Source: Streptomyces sp. 1-11
GTDB lineage: Bacteria; Actinomycetota; Actinomycetes; Streptomycetales; Streptomycetaceae
DNA length: 64,000 nt
Direction of reading: 5' to 3'
Assembly: GCF_007176755.1 (NCBI RefSeq)
Contig: NZ_BJTV01000012.1
Span: 59,249 to 123,248, forward strand
Positions 1 through 7,258 of the stretch are shown piece after piece (position 1 is the stretch's first letter; each line of letters starts with the position of its first letter). A program made the translations under genes and the position numbers. The notes beneath the pieces were generated by a model. It saw nothing but the letters and a program-made list of their open reading frames with translations. It had not been told where the DNA came from and ran no database searches.

Positions 1-87
1 TTCCTGGGCCTGGCCCTGGGCGTCGCCGACCTGGCGGTCCTGGGCCTCGCGATGGACCTGTCCCACACGGTGTCCTGGAGCCTGTGA
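1..87 (+). CDS. 3' end of a membrane-protein gene (partial)
   Basis: Only the last 28 codons are inside the window, in the frame that ends with TGA at 85-87. The visible peptide is strongly hydrophobic (Leu, Ala, Val and Gly rich, with FLGLALGVADLAVLGLAMDL), which looks like a membrane segment or a secretion-type helix followed by a short polar tail. The 118 bases between it and the next gene carry a TAGAAT hexamer (190-195) only ten bases before the next start, a possible -10 for a short-leader or leaderless transcript. I cannot assign a function to the partial protein. Confidence 0.5.
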   Translation, partial: FLGLALGVADLAVLGLAMDLSHTVSWSL

Positions 88-205
88 GGCGTCCGGCCCG
101 CCGCCGGCGCCGGCGTGTCGCCGCCCGGCGCGGACCCGGTGGGCGCTGGGGCGCACCCGGTGGCAGCCGAGGGAGCCGTACGGGAGCCGTAGAATCGGCG
201 TCACC

Positions 206-1375
206 ATGGCTTACCTCGACCACGCCGCGACGACCCCGATGCTCCCGGAGGCGGCAGAGGCACTGACCGCCCAGCTGAGCATCACGGGCAACGCCTCCTC
301 CCTCCACGCGTCCGGCCGCAGGGCCCGCCGCACGGTGGAGGAGTCCCGCGAGACCCTCGCGGAGGCGCTGGGCGCCCGCCCCAGCGAGGTGGTGTTCACC
401 TCGGGCGGCACCGAGGCCGACAACCTCGCGGTGAAGGGCCTGTACTGGGCCCGCCGCGCCGCCGACCCGGCCCGCACCCGGATCCTCGCCAGCCCCGTCG
501 AGCACCACGCCGTCCTCGACGCCGTGCACTGGCTCGGCGAGCAGGAGGGCGCCACCGTCGAGTACCTGCCCGTCGACTCCCACGGCCGCGTCCACGCCGA
601 GGCGCTGCGCGAGGCCATCGCCCGCGATCCCCGGGACGTCGCCCTGGCCACCGTGATGTGGGCCAACAACGAGATCGGCACCATCATGCCGGTGCGTGAA
701 CTGGCGGACGTCGCGGCCGAGTTCGACGTCCCGCTGCACGCGGACGCGGTGCAGGCCTTCGGCCAGGTGCCGGTCGGCTTCTCCGCCTCCGGACTCGCCG
801 CGCTCACCGTGTCGGGCCACAAGATCGGCGGCCCGTACGGCATCGGCGCGCTGCTCCTCGGCCGCGAGTACACCCCGGTGCCCGTCCTGCACGGCGGCGG
901 TCAGGAACGCCATGTGCGCTCCGGCACCCTCGACGTGCCCGCCGTGGCCTCCTTCGCGGTGGCCGGCCGGCTCGCCGCCGAGCGGCGCGAGTGGTTCGCC
1001 CGGGAGATCGGCGCCCTGCGGGACCAGTTGGTGGACGCCGTCCGTACGGCCGTGCCGGACGCGATCCTCGGCGGCGACCCGGCACCCGGCGGCCGCCTCC
1101 CGGCCAACGCCCACTTCACCTTCCCCGGCTGCGAGGGCGACTCCCTGCTGCTGCTGCTCGACGCCCAGGGCATCGAGTGCTCCACCGGCTCCGCCTGCAC
1201 CGCCGGCGTCGCCCAGCCCAGCCACGTCCTGCTCGCCACCGGAACCGACCCGGACCTGGCGCGCGGCACCCTGCGCTTCTCCCTCGGGCACACGTCCACG
1301 GAGGCGGACGTGGAAGCGGTCGCCGAGGCCATCGGCCCCGCGGTGAAACGCGCCCGGGCGGCCGGACTCAGCTGA
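206..1375 (+). CDS. Cysteine desulfurase (IscS/NifS family)
   Basis: PLP-dependent enzyme that removes sulfur from L-cysteine as an enzyme-bound persulfide. At 389 aa it has the family's usual length. The start MAYLDHAATTP is the normal N-terminus of class V aminotransferase-type desulfurases. The PLP lysine is K206 in SGHKIGG, and the persulfide cysteine is C331 in the loop STGSACTAG, both intact. The gene lies about 1 kb upstream of mnmA on the same strand, so delivery of sulfur for tRNA 2-thiouridine is the likely main role, though such enzymes also feed Fe-S and thiamin synthesis. The intervening amidase is on the other strand, so this is a locus and not an operon. A riboswitch-like element on the opposite strand begins 34 bases beyond the stop codon. 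Confidence 0.93.
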   Translation: MAYLDHAATTPMLPEAAEALTAQLSITGNASSLHASGRRARRTVEESRETLAEALGARPSEVVFTSGGTEADNLAVKGLYWARRAADPARTRILASPVEHHAVLDAVHWLGEQEGATVEYLPVDSHGRVHAEALREAIARDPRDVALATVMWANNEIGTIMPVRELADVAAEFDVPLHADAVQAFGQVPVGFSASGLAALTVSGHKIGGPYGIGALLLGREYTPVPVLHGGGQERHVRSGTLDVPAVASFAVAGRLAAERREWFAREIGALRDQLVDAVRTAVPDAILGGDPAPGGRLPANAHFTFPGCEGDSLLLLLDAQGIECSTGSACTAGVAQPSHVLLATGTDPDLARGTLRFSLGHTSTEADVEAVAEAIGPAVKRARAAGLS

Positions 1376-1408
1376 GGGGCGGGGCCCCGGCCCGGCGCAC
1401 GCGAAAGA

Positions 1409-1590
1409 CCTACGAAACGGGTTCCCTTCGCCGGCATTGTCCGGATCAGGTGGCTGGGGGTCGCCTTCCGGTCCAGTCCCTGCGACCTTCAGGCCTCTCA
1501 GTCCTAGCGCCGACGTCGGCCCCGGCGGAAGCATCCTGCCTCTCGCGGAAGTCGGCTACGCCGCTGTGACTCCCTCACTCGTTCCGTAGG
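1409..1590 (-). promoter_or_regulatory. TPP (thi-box) riboswitch-like element, minus strand
   Basis: Read on the minus strand, 1451-1423 gives ACCTGATCCGGACAATGCCG followed by GCGAAGGGA, which matches the conserved 3' half of TPP aptamers. CTGAGAGG, the other thi-box hallmark, is at 1501-1494. Helices P2 (CAGG/CCTG), P3 (TTCC/GGA with an extended CGCCG/CGGCG arm), P4 (CTGG/CCAG) and P5 (CCGG/CCGG) can be drawn. An 11-bp outer stem pairs 1590-1580 with 1419-1409. It contains a G-U pair that works only in minus-strand RNA. The element sits 49 bases after the amidase stop and points into the 3' end of the cysteine desulfurase gene. No thiamin gene is downstream, so the target is unknown. Confidence 0.78.
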
Positions 1591-1638
1591 CCTCTCTCAG
1601 GATAGAACCTCACCTGCCGGGCGAAAAAGGGGGCGAAC

Positions 1639-2292
1639 CTAGATTTTTCCGGACGTCTGCCGCGCCCGTTCCACCAGCCCCATATAGCGCCGCCAGTCCC
1701 AGTGCGGCCCCGGATCCGTGTGGTCCGTCCCCGGCACCTGCGCGTGCCCGATGACGTGCTCACGGTCGGCGGACATGCCGTACCGGGCGCAGATCGCGGC
1801 CGTCAGCCGCGCCGACGCCGCGTACATCGCGTCCGTGAAGGACGAGGCGTCCTCCACGAAGCCCTCGTGCTCGATGCCGACGCTGCGCTCGTTGTACTCA
1901 CGGTTGCCGGCGTGGAACGCCACGTCCAGCTCCCGTATGAGCTGGGTGACCCGCCCGTCCCGGCGCACGATGTAGTGCGCCGCCGCACCGTGCGCCGGGT
2001 CCTGGAAGGCCCGCACCGCGCTCTGATAACCGCCCTGCGTGACATGGACGACGACCCGGTCGACGGGGTAGTCGTCGGGGCGGTCCGCGCCGCGGTAGTT
2101 CGCCGGGGAGGCCGCCGCCCAGCGCGCGCCCCGGAAGTCCACCGCACCCGCTACCCGCGGCTTCTCCACCCCGGGCAGCCGCCACCACGCGTGGGACAGC
2201 TCCTGCCGGGCCAGCGCGGCGGTGCCCACGGCGGCCGCCAGCCCGCCGATCAGCAGCGCCCGCCGCCCCGGCCGCCGGTCCGTGTCGGTCAT
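1639..2292 (-). CDS. N-acetylmuramoyl-L-alanine amidase (Amidase_2 type), Tat-exported
   Basis: Predicted 217-aa exported zinc amidase that cleaves the bond between MurNAc and the stem peptide of peptidoglycan. The start ATG at 2292 gives MTDTDRRPGRRALLIGGLAA, a Tat-like signal (RRALLIG followed by an Ala-rich helix ending near LARQ). The Amidase_2 core follows, with the first zinc histidine in VVVHVTQGGY, the catalytic Glu region GIEHEGF, and the second zinc site in HVIGHAQVPGTDHTDPG, with HWDW behind it. The same frame is open for a long way upstream, but that part overlaps mnmA in antisense and is a GC-driven shadow. The gene is divergent from mnmA with 93 bases between the starts. Its 3' side runs into the TPP-like element. 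Confidence 0.9.
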   Translation of the reverse strand: MTDTDRRPGRRALLIGGLAAAVGTAALARQELSHAWWRLPGVEKPRVAGAVDFRGARWAAASPANYRGADRPDDYPVDRVVVHVTQGGYQSAVRAFQDPAHGAAAHYIVRRDGRVTQLIRELDVAFHAGNREYNERSVGIEHEGFVEDASSFTDAMYAASARLTAAICARYGMSADREHVIGHAQVPGTDHTDPGPHWDWRRYMGLVERARQTSGKI

Positions 2293-2385
2293 GGCCACCC
2301 CCGCCTCGTGCCTGTCCCGTCCGCTGTGATCGTCAACGGATGCGCGACGGCCGGGGTTCCCGCGGCCCCTTACCCTGGAAGGGTT

Positions 2386-3510
2386 ATGACTGAGACCTCG
2401 CAGCGCCCCCTCCGCGTCCTCGCCGCCATGTCCGGCGGCGTCGACTCCGCCGTCGCCGCCGCGCGCGCCGCGGAAGCCGGGCACGACGTCACCGGCGTCC
2501 ACCTCGCGCTCTCCGCGAACCCGCAATCCTTCCGCACCGGCGCGCGGGGCTGTTGCACCATCGAGGACTCGCGCGACGCCCGCCGCGCCGCCGACGTCAT
2601 CGGCATCCCGTTCTACGTCTGGGACCTCGCCGACCGTTTCCGCGAGGACGTCGTCGAGGACTTCGTCGCCGAGTACGAGGCCGGCCGCACGCCCAACCCC
2701 TGCCTGCGCTGCAACGAGAAGATCAAGTTCGCCGCGCTGCTGGACAAGGCGCTCGCCCTCGGCTTCGACGCCGTCTGCACCGGTCACTACGCCCAGGTGA
2801 TCACGCGCGCGGACGGCTCGCGCGAGCTGCACCGCGCCTCCGACATGGCCAAGGACCAGTCGTACGTCCTCGGTGTGCTGGACGAGCGGCAGCTCGCCCA
2901 CGCGCTGTTCCCGCTCGGCGACACCGTCACCACCAAGGACGAGATCCGCGCCGAGGCCGAGCGGCGGGGCCTCGCCGTCGCCAAGAAGCCCGACTCGCAC
3001 GACATCTGCTTCATCGCCGACGGCGACACCCAGGGCTTCCTGGCGGGCCGGCTCGGTAAGGCCGAGGGGGACATCGTCGACGAGTCCGGCGCGGTCGTCG
3101 GCACCCACGAGGGCGCGTACGGCTTCACCATCGGCCAGCGCAAGGGCCTGCGCCTCGGCACCCCGGCCCCCGACGGCAAGCCGCGGTACGTCCTCGACAT
3201 CTCCCCGGTGAACAACACGGTGACCGTCGGCCCGGCCGCCGCCCTGGACGTCACCGCGCTCACCGCGGTCAAGCCGCGCTGGTGCGGCACCGCCCCGGCC
3301 GGCCCCGGCACCTACACCGCGCAGCTCCGCGCCCACGGCGGCGAGACCGAGGTGACGGCGGAACTCGCCGACGGCGCCCTGGAGGTGTCGTTCACCGAGC
3401 CGGTACGCGGCGTCGCCCCCGGCCAGGCGATCGTGCTGTACGACGGCACCCGCGTGGTCGGCTCGGCGACGATCGCCTCGACGGTGCGGGCGAAGGCCCC
3501 GGTGGCCTGA
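2386..3510 (+). CDS. mnmA: tRNA-specific 2-thiouridylase MnmA
   Basis: Thiolates U34 of tRNAs for Lys, Glu and Gln, using ATP activation and sulfur relayed from a cysteine desulfurase. The 374-aa product from the ATG at 2386 has the usual length. The N-terminal PP-loop is AAMSGGVDSAVAAARA. The two catalytic cysteines are present: C106 in TPNPCLRCNEKIKF and C208 in DSHDICFIADGD. The C-terminal part (GTHEGAYGFTIGQRKGL onward) is the typical beta-barrel region. The frame is open about 680 bases further upstream, but only this start gives the family N-terminus. The nearby desulfurase fits its sulfur supply. Confidence 0.97.
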   Translation: MTETSQRPLRVLAAMSGGVDSAVAAARAAEAGHDVTGVHLALSANPQSFRTGARGCCTIEDSRDARRAADVIGIPFYVWDLADRFREDVVEDFVAEYEAGRTPNPCLRCNEKIKFAALLDKALALGFDAVCTGHYAQVITRADGSRELHRASDMAKDQSYVLGVLDERQLAHALFPLGDTVTTKDEIRAEAERRGLAVAKKPDSHDICFIADGDTQGFLAGRLGKAEGDIVDESGAVVGTHEGAYGFTIGQRKGLRLGTPAPDGKPRYVLDISPVNNTVTVGPAAALDVTALTAVKPRWCGTAPAGPGTYTAQLRAHGGETEVTAELADGALEVSFTEPVRGVAPGQAIVLYDGTRVVGSATIASTVRAKAPVA

Positions 3511-3561
3511 GCCCGCACGCCCCCGGGCGCCCGGCGGCGTGTCGGGCCGGCCCCGCCGGCC

Positions 3562-4497
3562 CTACTCCCAGTCCCAGGTCACGCCCACGTGCCCGGGGCG
3601 GATCTCGGGCTCCACGATGTGCACCGTGCCGTGCGCGTTCAGCGTGAGGTCGCCGAGGAACTCGGGCGGCGCCTGCACGCTGGTCCGCCCGGACCGCCGG
3701 CACCGCACCGGCAGGGCCGCCCGGTCGAAGGCGACCTGCAGCACGTAGGCGCCGCCCGCGTAGGTGAAGCCCCGGTAGTACTCGTTGCTCGGCCCGCCCG
3801 TGCCGTCCTCGAAGCGGTACCGCAGCACCGCCGTCTCACCCGCCGCGAGCCGTGCGTCGAACAGCAGCTCCACGGCCAGCATTCCGGCGTCCGGCGCCCG
3901 CCGAACCCGCCCGACCCGGCAGTTCTCCAGACCCACCGCCCGCATCCGCGCGGTGTCGCAGCCCCGCTCGCCGCAGTGGATGGCGACGTAGCGGTCCATG
4001 CCGTCGCGGTGCGCCCGCACCACGTGCTCGGCCTCGCGGCTGGCCAGCCGCCGGTCGGCGCCGATCCGCACCCGCTCGTACTGCAGCACGGTGTGCAAGC
4101 CGCCGTCGCTCGGCGCCTCCAGCTCGGCGAGCAGCCGTTCCAGCGCCGAGTCGGGGCCGAGCAGCATCCGGAACGGCCGGGCCACCGGCTGGTCGGCCGG
4201 GGCTCGCGGTCCGAGCAGCCGGGTCAGGGCGTGCTCCGGCAGTTCCAGCACCTCTTCCAGCGCGGTCACCGCGCGCAGCGACTCGGGCCGTTCCGGCCGG
4301 CGGACGCCGCGCTGCCAGTAACTGAGGCTGGTGACGCCCACGCTGACGCCGCGTTGCTCCAGCCGGTGGCGCACCCGGTGCAGCGCCAGCCCGCGGGCCG
4401 CCAGCGCCGCCCGCAGGGCCACCGCGAAGGGGCCGGTGCGCAGCGCCTCGGCGAGCCGTGCCTCCGCGTCCGATCCGGCGGGCTGTGCCTTCACCAA
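3562..4497 (-). CDS. Helix-turn-helix protein with an uncharacterised C-terminal domain
   Basis: 311 aa from a TTG at 4497, or 310 aa from the GTG at 4494. A GGAGGG ribosome site about 14-17 bases upstream fits the GTG better. Residues about 20-95 look like a Cro/C1-type DNA-binding domain of the kind common in Streptomyces: a helical region, then SLSYWQRGVRRPERPESL, then an EEVLELPEHAL helix. The remaining 200 residues form a beta-rich domain with no motif I can name, including a CGERGC pair of cysteines. Upstream is a cluster of GTTCAC/GTGAAC repeats that could be its own operator. It ends about 50 bases from the convergent mnmA stop. It is probably a regulator, target unknown. Confidence 0.7.
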   Translation of the reverse strand: MVKAQPAGSDAEARLAEALRTGPFAVALRAALAARGLALHRVRHRLEQRGVSVGVTSLSYWQRGVRRPERPESLRAVTALEEVLELPEHALTRLLGPRAPADQPVARPFRMLLGPDSALERLLAELEAPSDGGLHTVLQYERVRIGADRRLASREAEHVVRAHRDGMDRYVAIHCGERGCDTARMRAVGLENCRVGRVRRAPDAGMLAVELLFDARLAAGETAVLRYRFEDGTGGPSNEYYRGFTYAGGAYVLQVAFDRAALPVRCRRSGRTSVQAPPEFLGDLTLNAHGTVHIVEPEIRPGHVGVTWDWE

Positions 4498-4519
4498 GGG
4501 AGCCTCCCTCCGCTCCGTC

Positions 4520-4618
4520 GTGAACGTTCACTTCCCGGACCGCGGCCGGGCCGAGGGCGCCGCGATGTTACCAGCGGCGAGAGCCGTGCCGTTCACAGTC
4601 GTACGCGGTCCGTTCACA
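4520..4618. promoter_or_regulatory. Candidate operator: palindrome plus two GTTCAC repeats
   Basis: A perfect 12-bp palindrome, GTGAACGTTCAC, lies at 4520-4531. Two direct copies of CCGTTCACA lie at 4589-4597 and 4610-4618, exactly 21 bp apart (two helical turns). All share the half-site GTTCAC. They sit upstream of the minus-strand HTH gene and about 120 bp before the plus-strand secreted ORF, so they could serve autoregulation by the HTH protein. Confidence 0.5.
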
Positions 4619-4738
4619 CGGGGGTCCGGAGGGAGACGGCGGGCGTTGACCATGGGCCGGTGCTCCCCGATGCTCGTCGGCGAGCGCCAGGACGGGCTCC
4701 CTCCGCCCGCCCCGACCTCTCAGCAGGGAGGAAACGCC

Positions 4739-5449
4739 GTGCACCGGTTCCACGTCCTGATCCGCCCGGTCGCCGCCGGATCGCTCGCCGCCGCCGTGCT
4801 CCTGCTGAGCGGCGCCGGCACCGCCAAGGCCGCCCCGGCCGGACCCCATGCCCGCGGCGACGGCCGGACCGCCGCCGCCCGCGGCATGGCCGACGGCGCT
4901 GGCGGCCCGTCCGGCCGGTTCTCCGCCGGCGCCCCGGACCGTGCGAACCGGGGAGCGGCTCTCCCGCGATCGAGGCCGTGCCGCACCTCGACGGCGGGGA
5001 CGCCGACGAAGACCCCGGAGCGCGGTGACCTGGCCGCCCGCGTTCCGACGGGTGCGCGCGGGCGACGGCCCCACACGTCGCCCTCCACGCACCGGGGAGT
5101 GGGCCCGGGGAACGGCCCCCACGGGGTCCGGACCCGCTCCGAAGCTGCCCGGACCCACCTCGGGGGGTGGGTCCGGGCAGCGACCCCGAAGACGGGGACG
5201 GGCCCGGTACACCGCCCCACCGGGCCGGGCCCGTTCTCACGCTCATCGGGTCGGACCTGTCCTCGCGTCACCGGGCAGGATCCGTCCTCGCGTCACCGGG
5301 TCGGGCCCTTCCTCACGTCGCTGGTCCGGGTCCGTCCCCACGCTCACCGGGCCGGACCTGTCCTCGTGTCACCGGGCAGGATCTGTCCTCGCGCCACGGG
5401 GTCGGACCCGTCCTCCCGCCACCCTGCCGGGCCCGTTCTCACGCCATAG
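4739..5449 (+). CDS. Small secreted protein, reading frame probably disrupted
   Basis: The GTG at 4739 follows a strong AGGGAGGA site and encodes a clear Sec signal peptide (VHRFHVLIRPVAAGSLAAAV, then LLLSGAG and a TAKAAP cleavage region). After about residue 70 the frame becomes an Arg/Pro/Thr-rich low-complexity sequence that runs through a 25-bp tandem repeat to a stop at 5449 (236 aa), which is not convincing as protein. In another frame the same DNA encodes SPAIEAVPHLDGGDADEDP and stops at 5028, a more natural acidic C-terminus. A frameshift near 4920-4960, or a sequencing error there, would join the signal peptide to it and give a protein of roughly 95 aa. I trust the signal peptide but not the C-terminal extent. 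No family recognised. Confidence 0.45.
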   Translation: MHRFHVLIRPVAAGSLAAAVLLLSGAGTAKAAPAGPHARGDGRTAAARGMADGAGGPSGRFSAGAPDRANRGAALPRSRPCRTSTAGTPTKTPERGDLAARVPTGARGRRPHTSPSTHRGVGPGNGPHGVRTRSEAARTHLGGWVRAATPKTGTGPVHRPTGPGPFSRSSGRTCPRVTGQDPSSRHRVGPFLTSLVRVRPHAHRAGPVLVSPGRICPRATGSDPSSRHPAGPVLTP

Positions 5450-5456
5450 GGGCGGT
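5230..5456. repeat. Degenerate 25-bp tandem repeat, about nine copies
   Basis: Nine consecutive units of 25-26 bases follow the pattern TCCGTCCTCGCGTCACCGGG plus about five more bases. Adjacent units differ by a few substitutions. Units 1-2 resemble units 5-6, hinting at a two-unit (about 51 bp) higher-order duplication. Since 25 is not a multiple of three, the repeats encode no constant peptide, which argues that they are non-coding. They occupy the space between the secreted ORF and the convergent hydrolase gene. Confidence 0.75.
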
Positions 5457-5476
5457 ACCGGCTCAACCCCGGTCGG

Positions 5477-6256
5477 TCAGCCGGTGAAGAAGTCCGCGAG
5501 GACCGGGGCGAGTACCTCCGGCTCCACCGCGTGGGTCTGGCCCTCCAGGGCTCGGTAGGCGCCCTGCGGCACGGTCCGGGCGATCGCCTCGGCCGCCTCG
5601 CGCAGCCACCCCGGGCTTGCCCCGCCCGCGACCGACAGGACCGGCACGGAGATCCCGGCCAGCCGTTCCCGGGGCAGCACCCCGTCGCCCATGACCGAGT
5701 CGTCGTACGCGAGACTGGGCGCGACGGACTCCATGCCGGCCCACATCGGTGACTGGCGCGCGCTGCTGATCGTCTCCTCGCCGAGGCCCGTCAGCCGCAG
5801 GAACAGTTCCACCGCGTCACCCCGCCGGCCCTCGGACAGCGCCTTCTCCAGCCGCTCCGTGTACGCCCGCTTCCCGGCTCCGCCGTCCAGGGAGTCCGCG
5901 AACGGCACCTCGTACACGGCGGCCTGACGGACCGGCAGGCCGCTCGCCACCGCCTCCAGCACCAGCGCGCCGCCCGAGGAGACCCCGTACAGGCCCGCCG
6001 CGCCGTCCACCGCGTCGACCAGCGCGGCCAGGTCCTCGACCTCGCGCTCCACCGCGTACGGCGCCGTGTCGCCGCTCTCGCCGCGGCCCCGGCGGTCGTA
6101 GACGACGGCCGTGCACCGGTCGGCCAGCCGGTGCGCGAGGGGCGCCACGGTGCCGCCCGTGGACATCGCGCCGCTCACCAGGATCACCGTCGGCCCCTGG
6201 CCGGTCACTCGGTACGCAATGGGGGTGCCGTCGCGGGAAGTCGTCTTCTTGTCCAT
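5477..6256 (-). CDS. Alpha/beta hydrolase
   Basis: 259-aa cytoplasmic alpha/beta-hydrolase fold protein without a signal peptide. The start at 6256 gives MDKKTTSRDGTPIAYRVTGQ, a normal beginning for the family. The oxyanion region is VSGAMSTGG, followed by YDRRGRGESGD. The nucleophile elbow is YGVSSGGALV (Ser in GVSSG), and the likely catalytic His is in EGQTHAVEPEV near the C-terminus. The substrate cannot be told from sequence. The stop lies about 20 bases from the end of the 25-bp repeat array. A DUF427 gene follows upstream on the same strand, separated by 63 bases, so the two may be co-transcribed. Confidence 0.85.
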   Translation of the reverse strand: MDKKTTSRDGTPIAYRVTGQGPTVILVSGAMSTGGTVAPLAHRLADRCTAVVYDRRGRGESGDTAPYAVEREVEDLAALVDAVDGAAGLYGVSSGGALVLEAVASGLPVRQAAVYEVPFADSLDGGAGKRAYTERLEKALSEGRRGDAVELFLRLTGLGEETISSARQSPMWAGMESVAPSLAYDDSVMGDGVLPRERLAGISVPVLSVAGGASPGWLREAAEAIARTVPQGAYRALEGQTHAVEPEVLAPVLADFFTG

Positions 6257-6319
6257 GTCCGTGCAGACTGCCGCACGGCGCGGGACTCATCGGTCACGAC
6301 ACGTCGGCGGCGCGGAGAC

Positions 6320-6652
6320 TCACGCCTCTTCGACCTCCTCCACCTCGTAGAAGCATACGTGGTCCTTGATCGCGGCCACGTCCGGCTTCGGGTCCGGGTA
6401 CGCCCATGCCAGGTCGGGCGCGTCCGGCAGCGACCAGTAGGAGGCGGTGCCCTTGAACGGGCAGACGGTGTGGGTGCCGGACGGCGTGAGCAGATCGAGC
6501 CTGACGTCCTCGGCGGGGATGTAGTACCGCACCGGACAGCCCGTCTCGCGCAGCAGCAGGGGCCGGTCGGTCTCCGCCAGCACCTGGCCTTCGCGCACCG
6601 CACGCACGCGCCGCTCGCCCTGTTCGATGGTGATCGTGTGTCCTCGGCTCAT
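6320..6652 (-). CDS. DUF427 family protein
   Basis: 110 aa, the full length of a single DUF427 domain. Characteristic segments are seen: RVRAVREGQVLAETDRPLLL, then YYIPAEDVRLDLL, then TVCPFKGTASYWSL, then WAYPDPKPDVAAIKDHVCFY and an acidic C-terminus. The family is widespread in actinobacteria and has no established biochemical function that I know of. It is divergent from the LOG-type gene, with 50 bases between the starts. It lies upstream of the alpha/beta hydrolase on the same strand. Confidence 0.85.
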   Translation of the reverse strand: MSRGHTITIEQGERRVRAVREGQVLAETDRPLLLRETGCPVRYYIPAEDVRLDLLTPSGTHTVCPFKGTASYWSLPDAPDLAWAYPDPKPDVAAIKDHVCFYEVEEVEEA

Positions 6653-6702
6653 ACCAGGACAGCGCCTGAGGGCCCGGACTTCTTCCCGCGTACCGTTGGG
6701 GC

Positions 6703-7242
6703 ATGAACATCTGCGTCTTCCTCTCCGCCGCCGACCTCGACGAGCGCTACACCCGGCCCGCCCGCGAGTTCGCGGAACTGCTCGGCAAGGCGGGCCACAC
6801 CCTGGTCTGGGGCGGATCCAACGTCGGTCTGATGAAGGTCGTCGCCGACGGGGTCCAGGAGGCGGGCGGCAGGCTGCTGGGCGTCTCGGTGGAGTTCCTC
6901 GCCGCGAAGGCGCGCCCCGGCGCCGACGAGATGGTGATCGCCGCAGACCTCGCCGAGCGCAAGAGGCTGCTGCTGGAGAAGGCCGACGCCGTGGTGATCA
7001 TGGTGGGCGGCACCGGGACGCTGGACGAGGCCACCGAGATCCTGGAGCTGAAGAAGCACGGCCGCACCGAGAAGCCGGTGGTGCTGCTGAACACGGCCGG
7101 TTTCTACGACGGGCTCCAGGAGCAGTTCCGCCGCATGGAGGCCGAGGGCTTCCTGCCGCGCCCGCTCGCCGAGCTGATGTTCTTCGCCGAGGAGCCGGCG
7201 GCCGCCCTGGCCCACCTCGAGGAGTCACTCGCGGCCGGCTGA
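6703..7242 (+). CDS. LOG-family protein (TIGR00730; cytokinin-activating enzyme fold)
   Basis: 179-aa Rossmann-like protein of the LOG family. Characterised members hydrolyse cytokinin riboside 5'-monophosphates or purine/pyrimidine monophosphates at the N-glycosidic bond. It begins MNICVFLSAADLDERY, has the early GGSNVGLMKVVADG segment, and carries the motif VGGTGTLDEATEIL, matching the PGGxGTxxE signature with Val in place of Pro. The physiological substrate in Streptomyces is unknown. It ends just before the SDR gene, which starts 16 bases later on the same strand, so they are probably co-transcribed. Confidence 0.88.
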   Translation: MNICVFLSAADLDERYTRPAREFAELLGKAGHTLVWGGSNVGLMKVVADGVQEAGGRLLGVSVEFLAAKARPGADEMVIAADLAERKRLLLEKADAVVIMVGGTGTLDEATEILELKKHGRTEKPVVLLNTAGFYDGLQEQFRRMEAEGFLPRPLAELMFFAEEPAAALAHLEESLAAG

Positions 7243-7258
7243 TGCGAGCATGGCGGAC

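Noticed and set aside
901..1437. 178-codon minus-strand ORF starting inside the TPP-like element
   Set aside because: It lies wholly antisense to the cysteine desulfurase gene, has a Ser/Arg/Ala-rich composition typical of GC shadows, and no recognisable domain. I do not take it as the riboswitch target.
5230..5456. 25-bp repeats as a CRISPR array
   Set aside because: The units are contiguous, with no spacers, and degenerate, and no cas genes are near.
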